From assembly GCF_014649915.1 (NCBI RefSeq), contig NZ_BMTY01000020.1, forward strand, positions 17,063-80,040: DNA of 62,978 bases, given 5' to 3'. This DNA is from Streptomyces toxytricini (GTDB taxonomy: Bacteria > Actinomycetota > Actinomycetes > Streptomycetales > Streptomycetaceae). Shown here one piece after another: positions 29,872 to 37,966 of the stretch. Both the position numbers and the translations under genes were made by a program. Numbering within the stretch: position 1 is the stretch's first letter; every line of letters begins with the position of its first letter. A model generated the notes under the pieces. That model was not told the DNA's origin. It did not search any database and saw only the letters and a program-made list of their open reading frames with translations.

Positions 29872-30435
29872 ATGAGCCAGGCGCAGGACAACGAGCAGTG
29901 GGCGTCCCCCCGGCCGGAACCCGCGGGAGGCCCGGCCGTCCCGCAGACCCGCACCGCCCGCCACCGCCGGATCGTGGACATCCTCAACCGGCAGCCGGTC
30001 CGGTCGCAGAGCCAACTGGCCAAACTGCTCGCGGACGACGGGCTGAGCGTCACCCAGGCGACGCTCTCCCGCGACCTCGACGAACTCGGCGCCGTGAAGA
30101 TCCGCAACACCGGCGGCGAGCTGATCTACGCGGTCCCCAGCGAGGGCGGCTTCCGCACCCCTCAGGCCCCGCTCGGCGAGTCCGCCAAGGAGGAGCGCAT
30201 GCGCCGCCTCTCCGGCGAACTGCTGATCTCCGCGGAGGCCTCCGCGAACCTCGTCGTCCTGCGCACCCCGCCCGGCGCGGCCCAGTTCCTCGCCTCGGCG
30301 ATCGACCAGGCCGAACTCCACGCCGTCCTCGGCACCATCGCCGGCGACGACACCCTCATGCTCATCAGCCGCGACCCGGCCGGAGGGCAGGCGCTGGCCG
30401 ACCACATGCTGAGGCTGGCGCAGAAGGAGGGGTGA
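29872..30435 (+). CDS. argR: Arginine repressor
   Basis: A 187-residue ArgR: winged-helix DNA-binding domain (residues 24-95, SQSQLAKLLADDGLSVTQAT and LSRDLDELGAVKI) and a C-terminal hexamerisation/arginine-binding domain (LRTPPGAAQFLASAIDQ, GTIAGDDTLMLI). About 25 residues longer than usual at the N-terminus. With arginine it should bind the boxes before argC and argG, and as the last gene of argCJBDR it represses its own operon. Confidence 0.96.
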   Translation: MSQAQDNEQWASPRPEPAGGPAVPQTRTARHRRIVDILNRQPVRSQSQLAKLLADDGLSVTQATLSRDLDELGAVKIRNTGGELIYAVPSEGGFRTPQAPLGESAKEERMRRLSGELLISAEASANLVVLRTPPGAAQFLASAIDQAELHAVLGTIAGDDTLMLISRDPAGGQALADHMLRLAQKEG

Positions 30436-30442
30436 GGGGCCG

Positions 30443-30490
30443 CCCGCCCGATACCCGGGCGGGACTCGGCCCGCCTGATTCCCGGGCGGG
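30443..30490. terminator. Bidirectional double-hairpin terminator after argR
   Basis: Two consecutive hairpins: CCCGCCCG/CGGGCGGG (30443-30450 with 30456-30463) and CCCGCC/GGGCGG (from 30470 to 30490). They separate argR from the convergent L,D-transpeptidase gene. Confidence 0.75.
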
Positions 30491-30516
30491 TCTTCGGGAC
30501 CGGTGGGGCGGGCCGG

Positions 30517-31233
30517 TCAGTAGCGGGTGACCGCCAACTCCCCCAATTCCGTACCGATCGCGATGTGGGGGTCGCGCGCCGGGTCCGCCCAGCGCAGGAT
30601 CGCCCGCATCGCGCCCTCCGGCACGGACACGCAACCGGCCGTCGCACCCTTGCCGTTCACGTGCAGGAAGATGCCCGCGCCGCGCCCGCGCACCGGCTTC
30701 TTGTAGTTGAAGCCGATCACCAACGCATGCGCGTACTGCTGCCCGTACGCGACCAGGTGCTCCGCCTCGCCCGGGGCGCAGTCCGCGGGCAGCGGCTCCA
30801 CCCAGCGGTTGTAACTGCCCGACGCGTTGTCCTGGCACCACCACGACGCATCCGTGACCGGCCGGTACGCGAGCTCCGTGCCCGCCGGGGCCCGGCGGAT
30901 CCCGAACGCGTACGGCAGTTCGTACAGGCCCGTCGGCGTGGTGTTCGTGCCCTGGGTGCGGGTCGCGCCCTCCGTCAGGCCATTCGCGCCGAACCGCGCC
31001 TCGGCACTGCCCCGCTCGTACCAGCGCCCACCCCACCGGTCCCACCACGCCACCCGCCCGGTGGTGGACCCGGGCGCAGGCGCCACCGCGGTGATCAGCT
31101 GACTGCCGCCCCCGGTGTCGGCGAGCCGCGCGGGCAGCGGCGGCGGCAGGGGCCACGGATGCGCGGGGGAGCCGTGCGCGAGCAGGCCGGTGACGATCAG
31201 CGAGCCGGTGACGAGGGCGATACGCAGCAGCAC
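30517..31233 (-). CDS. Exported L,D-transpeptidase (YkuD) domain protein
   Basis: A 238-residue protein with a signal peptide (residues 1-20). The C-terminal half has the YkuD-type active site: IFLHVNGKGATAGCVSVPEG, with the catalytic Cys in AGCVSV and the His in LHVN. Such enzymes make 3-3 peptidoglycan cross-links or cut/anchor peptides at the wall. GTG start. The upstream DNA is unusually G-rich on the plus strand. Confidence 0.85.
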   Translation of the reverse strand: MLLRIALVTGSLIVTGLLAHGSPAHPWPLPPPLPARLADTGGGSQLITAVAPAPGSTTGRVAWWDRWGGRWYERGSAEARFGANGLTEGATRTQGTNTTPTGLYELPYAFGIRRAPAGTELAYRPVTDASWWCQDNASGSYNRWVEPLPADCAPGEAEHLVAYGQQYAHALVIGFNYKKPVRGRGAGIFLHVNGKGATAGCVSVPEGAMRAILRWADPARDPHIAIGTELGELAVTRY

Positions 31234-31428
31234 GGGACAGACGGTACGTGGGGGAGGGGGTGCGGGTGGCGCAGGCGGCGCGGGCGGCGTGGGAGGTCAC
31301 CCGGATGCGGGGTGGGGCGGGGGTGGGAGGTGCGGGGGGTTGGGGCGTGTGGCGGTGTCAGGCGGTGGCGCGAGGCGGCGGGGGTGGTGGTTGTGGCGGT
31401 GGCGCGAGGCGGCGGGGGTGGTGGTTGT
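31234..31428. repeat. G-rich region upstream of the L,D-transpeptidase gene with a 34-bp tandem duplication
   Basis: No gene. Two exact 34-bp copies stand head to tail (31361-31394 and 31395-31428), with a partial third copy following. G runs at 31309-31327 (GGGGTGGGGCGGGGGTGGG) fit a G-quadruplex. The tract is the 5' region of the minus-strand transpeptidase gene. Confidence 0.7.
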
Positions 31429-31842
31429 GGCGGTGTCGGGGGTTGGTCGGGGTCGGGGTGGTGGCTGGTGGTGGGCCGTCAGTCCAGTGTCAGCGCGGGC
31501 CGGGGCGGGCCGTCAAGGGCGCTCCCTTCGGTCGCGTCGCTTCGCGATGGCCCTTCGGGCCACCCTTGACCGCCCACCCCGTCCCGCACCGACAGAAGAC
31601 TGTCGCCCCACCCCCAGCCGGAACAACGCCCAGGGGGACCCAGTCCCTACGGGCTCCCGCCGCCTAGCGCCGACCCCGGCTCCGCCCCGCCCGTTTCCCT
31701 CCCGGCAGCATCAAGCGCTTCACGAGCCCCCCAGGCGCCTCAGATCGCTACACGCCCCCGTGGACTAAGCGGCTGCGGGCCGCTGGTGGTTGCGGAGGCG
31801 CGTCCGATCGGTTCACGCTTCCGGCAGGTGGGCGGCTGCGGT
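31429..31842 (+). repeat. Inverted-repeat arm A
   Basis: About 414 bp that recur in reverse orientation at 32848-33276 with high similarity and small indels. It contains the structured palindrome at 31488-31594, the hairpin CGACAG-AAGA-CTGTCG, and a block ending in GATCGCTACACGCC. No coding potential on either strand is credible. The two arms flank a broken gene. Confidence 0.8.
31488..31594. repeat. Structured palindromic element, copy A
   Basis: The 59-bp core 31512-31570 begins GTCAAGGG and ends CCCTTGAC, with two internal stems (TCGCG/CGCGA; TGGCCC/GGGCCA with a TTC loop). The flanks extend the outer stem by about 24 more positions with few mismatches, giving a long imperfect hairpin with a branched tip. 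The core is identical to the reverse complement of 33117-33175. I recall similar intergenic sequences in other Streptomyces, unverified here. Confidence 0.8.
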
Positions 31843-31957
31843 CCGCTGGTGGTTGCGGAGGCGCGTGAGATCGCTGCGGGGCTGGGCCGGGTGGGCGGCT
31901 GCGACCTGTTCGGGGCTGGGAGGGCGCCTCGGATCGCTACGTGCGTCCGTGCGTCGG
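31769..31957 (+). repeat. 63-bp tandem repeat (three decaying copies)
   Basis: Units start with GCGGCTGCG at 31769, 31832 and 31895. The first two are closely similar over 45 bp (GGCCGCTGGTGGTTGCGGAG-like, then GATCG); the third is more decayed. A related unit appears inverted at 32848-32900. Confidence 0.7.
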
Positions 31958-32130
31958 CGAGTGCGACACAGCTGGGACGGGTGGGGGTTGGTGGTGTGGA
32001 TGAAGCGATCTGTTGGGGCGGCGAGGGGACCTGGTGCGGGTAAACGACGTCCTGGACATCGTTTTGGCGCATGAAGTACGCCCCGGGCACGCACCAACCG
32101 CTGCCATGCCACGAGGCGAATTGAGGGCTT
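31958..32130. other. Gene-free interval
   Basis: I see no gene, hairpin or repeat I can support here. The stretch 32040-32130 is less G+C-rich than its surroundings and directly follows the stop side of the minus-strand pseudogene. Confidence 0.5.
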
Positions 32131-32746
32131 CTACTCCTCGGGTTCCCAGGCGATCAGCCGCTCGAATACCTGCTGGTCGCCCTCGATCTTCAGGTCTCCC
32201 AGCGTGCGGCGGCCCCAGACGAAGAGGAGCAGTTGCTCGGCGGTGCCCGTGGCCGAAGCCGAAGGGGGCGGGGCGTCGTGCGGGAGGGGCGCGGGCCAGG
32301 CGCCGGTGCCGTCCAGTGTGAGGAGCCAGGAGCGGCCCTCGGTTGCGTGGTAGTGGATGGTGGCGGCCTCATGGGCCCAGGCCGCCGGGGTGGAGTTGCA
32401 GGTGTCGAGGAACTCGGCCACGCCGTCGATCGCGAGGTCCACCGGCATCGGCTTTACGGAGCCGAGCTGCGAGCTGGGCGTCGTAGGTGTGCACCGGCAC
32501 CTCGTGCACCCTTCGCCGGGCAACGCCCCGGGCATTCGCCGGCGACACGCCGGCGCTCCACCACGTCCAGCACTCGCGGTCCGGGCCGGCCTCGCGCAGC
32601 GTACGCAGCAGCAGGTTGTTCGACTCCTCGAACCAGGCCAGCAGCGCCCCCAGCTCGCGCGGCGCTTCCGCGGCATCCTTCGCCGGCGGAGCCCCGGCAG
32701 GGCCCGCCCGACCAGATGGCGGCCGACGGCGGCGACTTTCTGTCAC
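32131..32746 (-). pseudogene. Broken maleylpyruvate isomerase-family (mycothiol-dependent) gene
   Basis: The C-terminal half reads PMPVDLAIDGVAEFLDTC to WGRRTLGDLKIEGDQQVFER and matches the C-terminal part of the TIGR03083/maleylpyruvate isomerase-like family. The N-terminal half (ALLAWFEESNNLLLRTLREA, CWTWWSAGVSPANARGVARR, VHTYDAQLA) is in another frame. The shift is explained by a 7-bp tandem duplication CGAGCTG at 32463-32469 and 32470-32476; removing one copy restores YDAQLGSVKPMPVDL. About 80 residues expected at the N-terminus, with the metal-binding helices, are also missing. Confidence 0.8.
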
Positions 32747-32847
32747 ATCGCCTCGCTATCACCCCACCTCTGCCGATCGCACCCCGTTTACCGGCCGGTC
32801 AAGTCACTTGCCCGGCGCGCTCGCTGACGGGTGCTCGAACGAGCTGG
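32747..32847. other. Gene-free interval upstream of the pseudogene
   Basis: This 100-bp stretch lies where the missing N-terminal coding part of the isomerase should be. No reading frame continues the family sequence, so the 5' end was lost or replaced at about the edge of the repeat arm. Confidence 0.5.
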
Positions 32848-33276
32848 AGCCGCCTACCTGCCGGAACCGTGTAGCGATCTGAGGCGCCTCCGCAAGCAAC
32901 GGCGGGGCGGCGGCCGCTTGGTCCACGGAGGCGTGTAGCGATCCGCGGCGCCGCGGGGTGGTTGATGAGCTACCTGATGCTGCCGGGACGAAAGGGGCGG
33001 GGCGGAGCCTGGGTCGGCGCTGGGCGGCGGGGGCCCTCCCGGTATGGGTTCCCCTGGGCGTTGTTGCTGCTGGGGGTGGGGCGACAGTCTTCTGTCGGTG
33101 CGGGACGGGGTGGGCGGTCAAGGGTGGCCCGAAGGGCCATCGCGAAGCGACGCGACCGAAGGGAGCGCCCTTGACGGCCCGCCCCGGCCCGCGCTGACAC
33201 TGGACTGGCGGCCCACCACCAGCCACGGCCCTGATGCCGGTCAACCCCCGACCCCGACCAACCCCCGACACCGCCG
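32848..33276 (-). repeat. Inverted-repeat arm B
   Basis: Reverse-complement counterpart of 31429-31842, about 429 bp. Compared with arm A it has an extra roughly 20 bp near 33220-33245 and scattered substitutions. It includes the structured palindrome 33093-33199 and ends in a C-rich tract before the HEAT-repeat gene. Confidence 0.8.
33093..33199. repeat. Structured palindromic element, copy B
   Basis: The core 33117-33175 is the exact reverse complement of 31512-31570, 59 of 59 bases. The preservation of the core against the more diverged flanks suggests recent duplication, gene conversion or selection on the core. Confidence 0.8.
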
Positions 33277-33300
33277 CACCCCCCCCGCATTGCCCACCCC

Positions 33301-34806
33301 CTACCCCCGCAACCACCCCCGCCGCCCGGTGCGTTCTGCCGACGCGTAGAAGCGGGACGCAGCGAGGGCCGCGCGGCGTAGGGCCGGGTTCCAGTCGGAC
33401 GACAGGGATTCCGCCGCCTGCCTTGCGGCCGTGCCGCCCTGGACCTGGAGCAGCCGGAATGCCGCGCGGCGGGTGTGGAGCGGCTGTTTCGGCGTGCAGC
33501 GGGACAGCAGGTGCCCGGTGTCCAGGTCCTCCGCCACCGTGCGGAGGCTGCGGGTGGCTTCGCGGGCCACGGCGGGCGAGGGGTCGTCCAGGAGGGCGAG
33601 CAGCGCGGTGCGGTCGGGGTCGGCGCCCAGGCGGCGGAGACCGGCCACCGCGGCGGCACGCACGGCACCGGAGGGGTGGTCGACGAGGCTCCGCAGGAGC
33701 GGGACGTCCTCGGTGCGACCGCCTTCGGCGAGGCCGGCCACTGCGTGCGCGGAGCACCCGGACGGGTCGGCGGCCAGGCGGCGGTAGTGCTCGTGCGGGT
33801 CGCCGCCGTCCCGGGCGGTGAGCCAGCGCGCGCAGGCCCGTACGAGCGGGGAGGGGTCGGCCAGGTGGGACACGCCCTCAGCGGTGCGGCCGGCCCGGCG
33901 CAGGGCGGTGATGCCGGCGGCCCGGACCGACGGCAGCGGGCTGCCGATGAGAAGGTCCACGGCCTCGTCCCGCGCGGCCGCCCCGTCCCTCTCCGCCGCC
34001 CCCTCCGCCGCCCCGTCCCGCCCGCCCGCATCGTCGCCGCTGCTGTCCGGCCGAGCCTCGGCCAGCGCCGCCAGGGTCGCGTCCGTCCACACGGCCGCGT
34101 TCGCCGGGTCGCGTTCTGCGGCGGCGAGGCGGGCGAGGTCCCGTACGGTCAGCCGGTCGCGCAGGAGCGGGGTGCCGAGGGTGAGGCGGGTCGCGTAGCG
34201 CCGCGTGGGCAGGTCGGCGCTGCCGCTCAGGCGGGCGAGCACCGTGCTCGGGTGGTCGGCGGGCGGAGCGGGCTCGGTGGCAGGGTCCCGCGGGGCCGTG
34301 GCGGCAGGCAGCGGGGGGTCGGTGCGGAGGGCGGCTTCGAAGAGGGCGAGTGCCCAGGCGCCCTGCTCGCGTCCGGCGAGACGCAGGACGAGCGGGGTGA
34401 GGGCGAGCAGGGTGGCGGCGGGGGCGTCGGCGAGGGTCCCGGCGAGCAGGCGGCGGGCCGGTTCCCGTACGGCGGCGGCCCAGTCGGCGCAGCGGATCAC
34501 CACCAGCTCCGGCGGGGGCTGCGGCGTGCCGAGGGCGGCTTCGCGGACCCTGCCGTCGGGGTGGCACAGGAGCACCTCGACGGGGGTTTCCGGCCGGAGG
34601 AGGCCCAGGCGGGCGGAGAGGCGTGCCCGGAAGGTGGCCGAGGCGGCTTCGGGGAGGGGGCCGTGGCGGCGGATCTCCTCGTCGAAGGCGATCCAGGTGT
34701 CGGGCCCGGCCGACTGCAGCAGCCCACCGGTGGAGGGGGGCGTGCCCCGCAGCAGTGCGCGGGCGGCTGCGCGCCCCTTCCCGGCCTCCCGGCTCCGTGC
34801 GTCCAC
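33301..34806 (-). CDS. HEAT-repeat protein
   Basis: A 501-residue, Ala/Leu/Arg-rich protein with helical repeats. At least three HEAT-like units are visible near residues 290-430 (PLPSVRAAGITALRRAGR, HPSGAVRAAAVAGLRRLGAD, DPSPAVAREATRSLRTVAED). No enzymatic motif; probably a protein-binding scaffold. GTG start. Its 3' end touches the C-rich edge of repeat arm B, so the last residues may be altered by that repeat. Confidence 0.8.
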   Translation of the reverse strand: MDARSREAGKGRAAARALLRGTPPSTGGLLQSAGPDTWIAFDEEIRRHGPLPEAASATFRARLSARLGLLRPETPVEVLLCHPDGRVREAALGTPQPPPELVVIRCADWAAAVREPARRLLAGTLADAPAATLLALTPLVLRLAGREQGAWALALFEAALRTDPPLPAATAPRDPATEPAPPADHPSTVLARLSGSADLPTRRYATRLTLGTPLLRDRLTVRDLARLAAAERDPANAAVWTDATLAALAEARPDSSGDDAGGRDGAAEGAAERDGAAARDEAVDLLIGSPLPSVRAAGITALRRAGRTAEGVSHLADPSPLVRACARWLTARDGGDPHEHYRRLAADPSGCSAHAVAGLAEGGRTEDVPLLRSLVDHPSGAVRAAAVAGLRRLGADPDRTALLALLDDPSPAVAREATRSLRTVAEDLDTGHLLSRCTPKQPLHTRRAAFRLLQVQGGTAARQAAESLSSDWNPALRRAALAASRFYASAERTGRRGWLRG

Positions 34807-34950
34807 GTGTCCGTCCCCTCCGCTGTGTCGACGAGCCCTCCGCAGCCTTCCGCCCCGGCCGCGGAACGCCGACCCTACCCCCGCCCCCGCACGTCCCCCA
34901 CCCGAATATCCCCACGAAACCCCAGGTCACGGCCCCGACACCCACCCTGA

Positions 34951-34987
34951 TTGACGAAACATACGGAGTAGTGCATAGTTATGCCTG
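34951..34987 (+). promoter_or_regulatory. argG promoter with ArgR box
   Basis: TTGACG (34951-34956), 17 bp, CATAGT (34974-34979) form a strong vegetative promoter. The overlapping AGTGCATAGTTATGCCTG (34970-34987) matches about 13 of 18 ARG box positions and covers the -10 and start site, where ArgR would block initiation. Confidence 0.78.
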
Positions 34988-35015
34988 TCGTTGAATGCAC
35001 CGTAAGGAGAAACCC

Positions 35016-36209
35016 GTGACCGAGCGCGTCGTACTCGCCTACTCGGGCGGCCTGGACACCTCCGTCGCCATCGGTTGGATCGCCGAGGAGACGGGCGCCG
35101 AGGTCATCGCCGTCGCCGTGGACGTCGGCCAGGGCGGCGAGGACCTGGACGTCATCCGCAAGCGCGCGCTCGCCTGCGGTGCCGTCGAGGCCGAGGTCGC
35201 GGATGCCAAGGACGAGTTCGCCGACGAGTACTGCCTCCCGGCCATCAAGGCGAACGCCCTCTACATGGACCGCTACCCGCTGGTCTCGGCGCTCTCCCGC
35301 CCCACCATCGTCAAGCACCTGGTCGCGGCCGCGAAGAAGCACGGCGCCGGCATCGTCGCCCACGGCTGCACCGGCAAGGGCAACGACCAGGTCCGCTTCG
35401 AGGCCGGCATCCAGGCCCTCGGCCCCGACCTCAAGTGCATCGCCCCGGTCCGGGACTACGCGATGACCCGGGACAAGGCCATCGCCTTCTGCGAGGCGAA
35501 GAACCTGCCGATCGCCACCACCAAGAAGTCCCCGTACTCCATCGACCAGAACGTCTTCGGGCGGGCCGTCGAGACGGGCTTCCTGGAGGACATCTGGAAC
35601 GCGCCGATCGAGGACATCTACGAGTACACCTCTAACCCGGCCACCCCGCGGGAGCCCGACGAGGTCGTCATCTCCTTCAAGGAGGGCGTCCCGGTCGCCA
35701 TCGACGGCAGGCCCGTCACCGTCCTCCAGGCCATCCAGCAGCTCAACGAGCGTGCCGGCGCCCAGGGCATCGGCCGGATCGACATGGTCGAGGACCGCCT
35801 CGTGGGCATCAAGTCCCGTGAGGTGTACGAGGCTCCGGGCGCCATCGCGCTGATCACCGCCCACCAGGAGCTGGAGAACGTCACCGTCGAGCGCGAGCTG
35901 GCCCGCTACAAGCGGCAGGTCGAGCAGCGCTGGGGCGAGCTCGTCTACGACGGCCTGTGGTTCTCCCCGCTCAAGCGGGCCCTGGACGGCTTCATCAACG
36001 AGGCCAACCAGCACGTCACCGGCGACATCCGGATGACCCTGCACGGCGGCCGGGCCGTCGTCACCGGCCGGAAGTCCGAGGAGTCCCTCTACGACTTCAA
36101 CCTCGCCACCTACGACACCGGCGACACCTTCGACCAGTCCAAGGCGCAGGGCTTCATCGACATCTTCGCCCTCTCCGCGAAGATCGCCGCGAAGCGCGAC
36201 CTCGCCTGA
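35016..36209 (+). CDS. argG: Argininosuccinate synthase
   Basis: Joins citrulline and aspartate using ATP, the seventh step of arginine synthesis. It is 397 residues, with the PP-loop AYSGGLDTS at residue 8 and HGCTGKGNDQVRFE. GTG 35016 is the right start because AAGGAG (35003-35008) lies 7 bases upstream; an in-frame ATG at 34995 precedes that site and falls just after the expected transcription start. It stands next to argH, as in some streptomycetes and unlike S. coelicolor, where I recall argG lying elsewhere. Confidence 0.96.
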   Translation: MTERVVLAYSGGLDTSVAIGWIAEETGAEVIAVAVDVGQGGEDLDVIRKRALACGAVEAEVADAKDEFADEYCLPAIKANALYMDRYPLVSALSRPTIVKHLVAAAKKHGAGIVAHGCTGKGNDQVRFEAGIQALGPDLKCIAPVRDYAMTRDKAIAFCEAKNLPIATTKKSPYSIDQNVFGRAVETGFLEDIWNAPIEDIYEYTSNPATPREPDEVVISFKEGVPVAIDGRPVTVLQAIQQLNERAGAQGIGRIDMVEDRLVGIKSREVYEAPGAIALITAHQELENVTVERELARYKRQVEQRWGELVYDGLWFSPLKRALDGFINEANQHVTGDIRMTLHGGRAVVTGRKSEESLYDFNLATYDTGDTFDQSKAQGFIDIFALSAKIAAKRDLA

Positions 36210-36246
36210 GGCGAGGCCCGGCGCCAAGCGCGCCACGCAGCACCCG

Positions 36247-36282
36247 GACGGCCTCCCCGTACTCCGCGGCGGGGAGGCCGTC
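36247..36282 (+). terminator. Hairpin between argG and argH
   Basis: A perfect 13-bp stem GACGGCCTCCCCG/CGGGGAGGCCGTC with a 10-base loop, 37 bases after argG. It may terminate part of the transcripts or stabilise the argG message. Confidence 0.75.
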
Positions 36283-36290
36283 GCACACCA

Positions 36291-36364
36291 ACACGCAGCA
36301 GCCGCAGCAGATGCAGCAGCCGCAGCAATCGCAGCAGTCGCAGCAGCCTTGAGGAGCAGCAGCA
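36291..36364 (+). repeat. CAG-rich triplet tract before argH with a possible Gln-rich leader peptide
   Basis: A run of CAG-rich triplets (36294-36349) precedes argH. It contains the small frame ATG 36311 to TGA 36350, MQQPQQSQQSQQP, with eight Gln codons in thirteen. The stop overlaps GAGGAG (36351-36356), the argH ribosome-binding site. It may be a slippage tract, or translation of it may couple into argH. Confidence 0.6.
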
Positions 36365-37795
36365 GTGAGCAGCAACAACGGTGGCGACGTCCGGCTCTGG
36401 GGCGGCCGGTTCGCCGACGGCCCCGCCGAGGCCCTCGCCAAGCTGTCCGCGTCCGTCCACTTCGACTGGCGCCTCGCCCCGTACGACATCGCCGGCTCCC
36501 GCGCCCACGCCCGCGTCCTCGCCAAGGCCGGCCTGCTCACCGCGGACGAGCTCGACCGCATGCTGGAGGGCCTGGACCGGCTGGAGGCGGACGTCGCCGA
36601 CGGCTCCTTCACCGGGACCATCGCCGACGAGGACGTCCACACCGCCCTGGAGCGGGGCCTGCTGGAGCGGCTCGGCCCGGAGCTCGGCGGCAAGCTGCGC
36701 GCCGGCCGGTCCCGCAACGACCAGGTGGCCACGCTCTTCCGGATGTACCTGCGCGACCACGCCCGGATCATCGGCGGGCTGATCGCCGACCTCCAGGACG
36801 CGCTGATCGGCCTGGCCGAGGCGCACCCGGACGTGGCCATGCCGGGCAGGACCCACCTCCAGCACGCGCAGCCGGTGCTCTTCGCCCACCACGTCCTCGC
36901 GCACGTGCAGTCCCTGTCCCGGGACGCCGAGCGGCTGCGCCAGTGGGACACGCGGACCGCGGTCTCCCCGTACGGCTCGGGCGCGCTGGCCGGGTCGTCC
37001 CTCGGCCTGGACCCGGAGGCGGTCGCCGCCGACCTCGGATTCGAGCGGGGCTCGGTCGGGAACTCGATCGACGGGACGGCCTCCCGGGACTTCGTCGCCG
37101 AGTTCGCGTTCATCACGGCGATGATCGGCGTCAACCTGTCGAGGATCGCGGAGGAGGTCATCATCTGGAACACGAAGGAGTTCTCCTTCGTGACCCTGCA
37201 CGACGCCTTCTCCACCGGCTCGTCGATCATGCCGCAGAAGAAGAACCCGGACATCGCGGAGCTGGCGCGCGGCAAGTCCGGCCGGCTCATCGGCAACCTG
37301 ACGGGCCTGCTCGCCACCCTCAAGGCGCTGCCGCTCGCGTACAACCGCGACCTGCAGGAGGACAAGGAGCCCGTCTTCGACTCCTGCGACACGCTGGAGG
37401 TGCTGCTGCCCGCCTTCACCGGGATGATGGCCACGCTCACCGTGAACCGGGAGCGCATGGAGGAGCTGGCCCCGGCCGGGTTCTCCCTCGCCACGGACAT
37501 CGCCGAGTGGCTGGTGAAGCAGGGCGTGCCGTTCCGGGTGGCGCACGAAGTGGCGGGCGAGTGCGTCAAGGAGTGCGAGGCGCTCGGCATCGAGCTCGAC
37601 GGGCTCACCGACGAGCAGTTCGCGAAGATCTCCGAGCACCTCACCCCGGAGGTGCGGACCGTCCTGAACGTGCCCGGCGCGCTGGCCTCCCGCAACGGCC
37701 GCGGCGGCACGGCCCCGTCCGCGGTGGCGCTCCAGCTGACCGAGCTGAAGGCGGACCTGGTCATCCAGCACGCCTGGGCGCAGCACAAGCAGTAG
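36365..37795 (+). CDS. argH: Argininosuccinate lyase
   Basis: Final step: splits argininosuccinate to arginine and fumarate. It is 476 residues of the fumarase/aspartase superfamily, with the signature GSSIMPQKKNPD, the catalytic HTALERGLLERLG region and RTHLQHAQPVLFAHH. GTG start 8 bases after GAGGAG. It is 155 bases from argG and may share its promoter by read-through. Confidence 0.96.
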   Translation: MSSNNGGDVRLWGGRFADGPAEALAKLSASVHFDWRLAPYDIAGSRAHARVLAKAGLLTADELDRMLEGLDRLEADVADGSFTGTIADEDVHTALERGLLERLGPELGGKLRAGRSRNDQVATLFRMYLRDHARIIGGLIADLQDALIGLAEAHPDVAMPGRTHLQHAQPVLFAHHVLAHVQSLSRDAERLRQWDTRTAVSPYGSGALAGSSLGLDPEAVAADLGFERGSVGNSIDGTASRDFVAEFAFITAMIGVNLSRIAEEVIIWNTKEFSFVTLHDAFSTGSSIMPQKKNPDIAELARGKSGRLIGNLTGLLATLKALPLAYNRDLQEDKEPVFDSCDTLEVLLPAFTGMMATLTVNRERMEELAPAGFSLATDIAEWLVKQGVPFRVAHEVAGECVKECEALGIELDGLTDEQFAKISEHLTPEVRTVLNVPGALASRNGRGGTAPSAVALQLTELKADLVIQHAWAQHKQ

Positions 37796-37908
37796 CCGCT
37801 CGCGGCGGCTGCCACCGCCGCCGCCCCCGAGACCCCGCGGCCCTGCGGCCCGGCACCCCCGTACGCCCCCGGGCGCGGGGCATGCCGGTCCGCACGCCGC
37901 GGCACGCC

Positions 37909-37949
37909 CGGAGGGGCGGCCGGAGCCCTGTGCCCCGGCCGCCCCTCCG
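37909..37949. terminator. Bidirectional terminator after argH
   Basis: A perfect 15-bp stem (37909-37923 with 37935-37949), 11-base loop, between argH and the convergent lipoprotein gene. Confidence 0.85.
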
Positions 37950-37966
37950 CCGCGTTCGCGTGCGGG

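Noticed and set aside
31429..33276. Insertion sequence with transposase
   Set aside because: The arms are inverted repeats, but the interval holds no transposase and no clear target-site duplication was seen.
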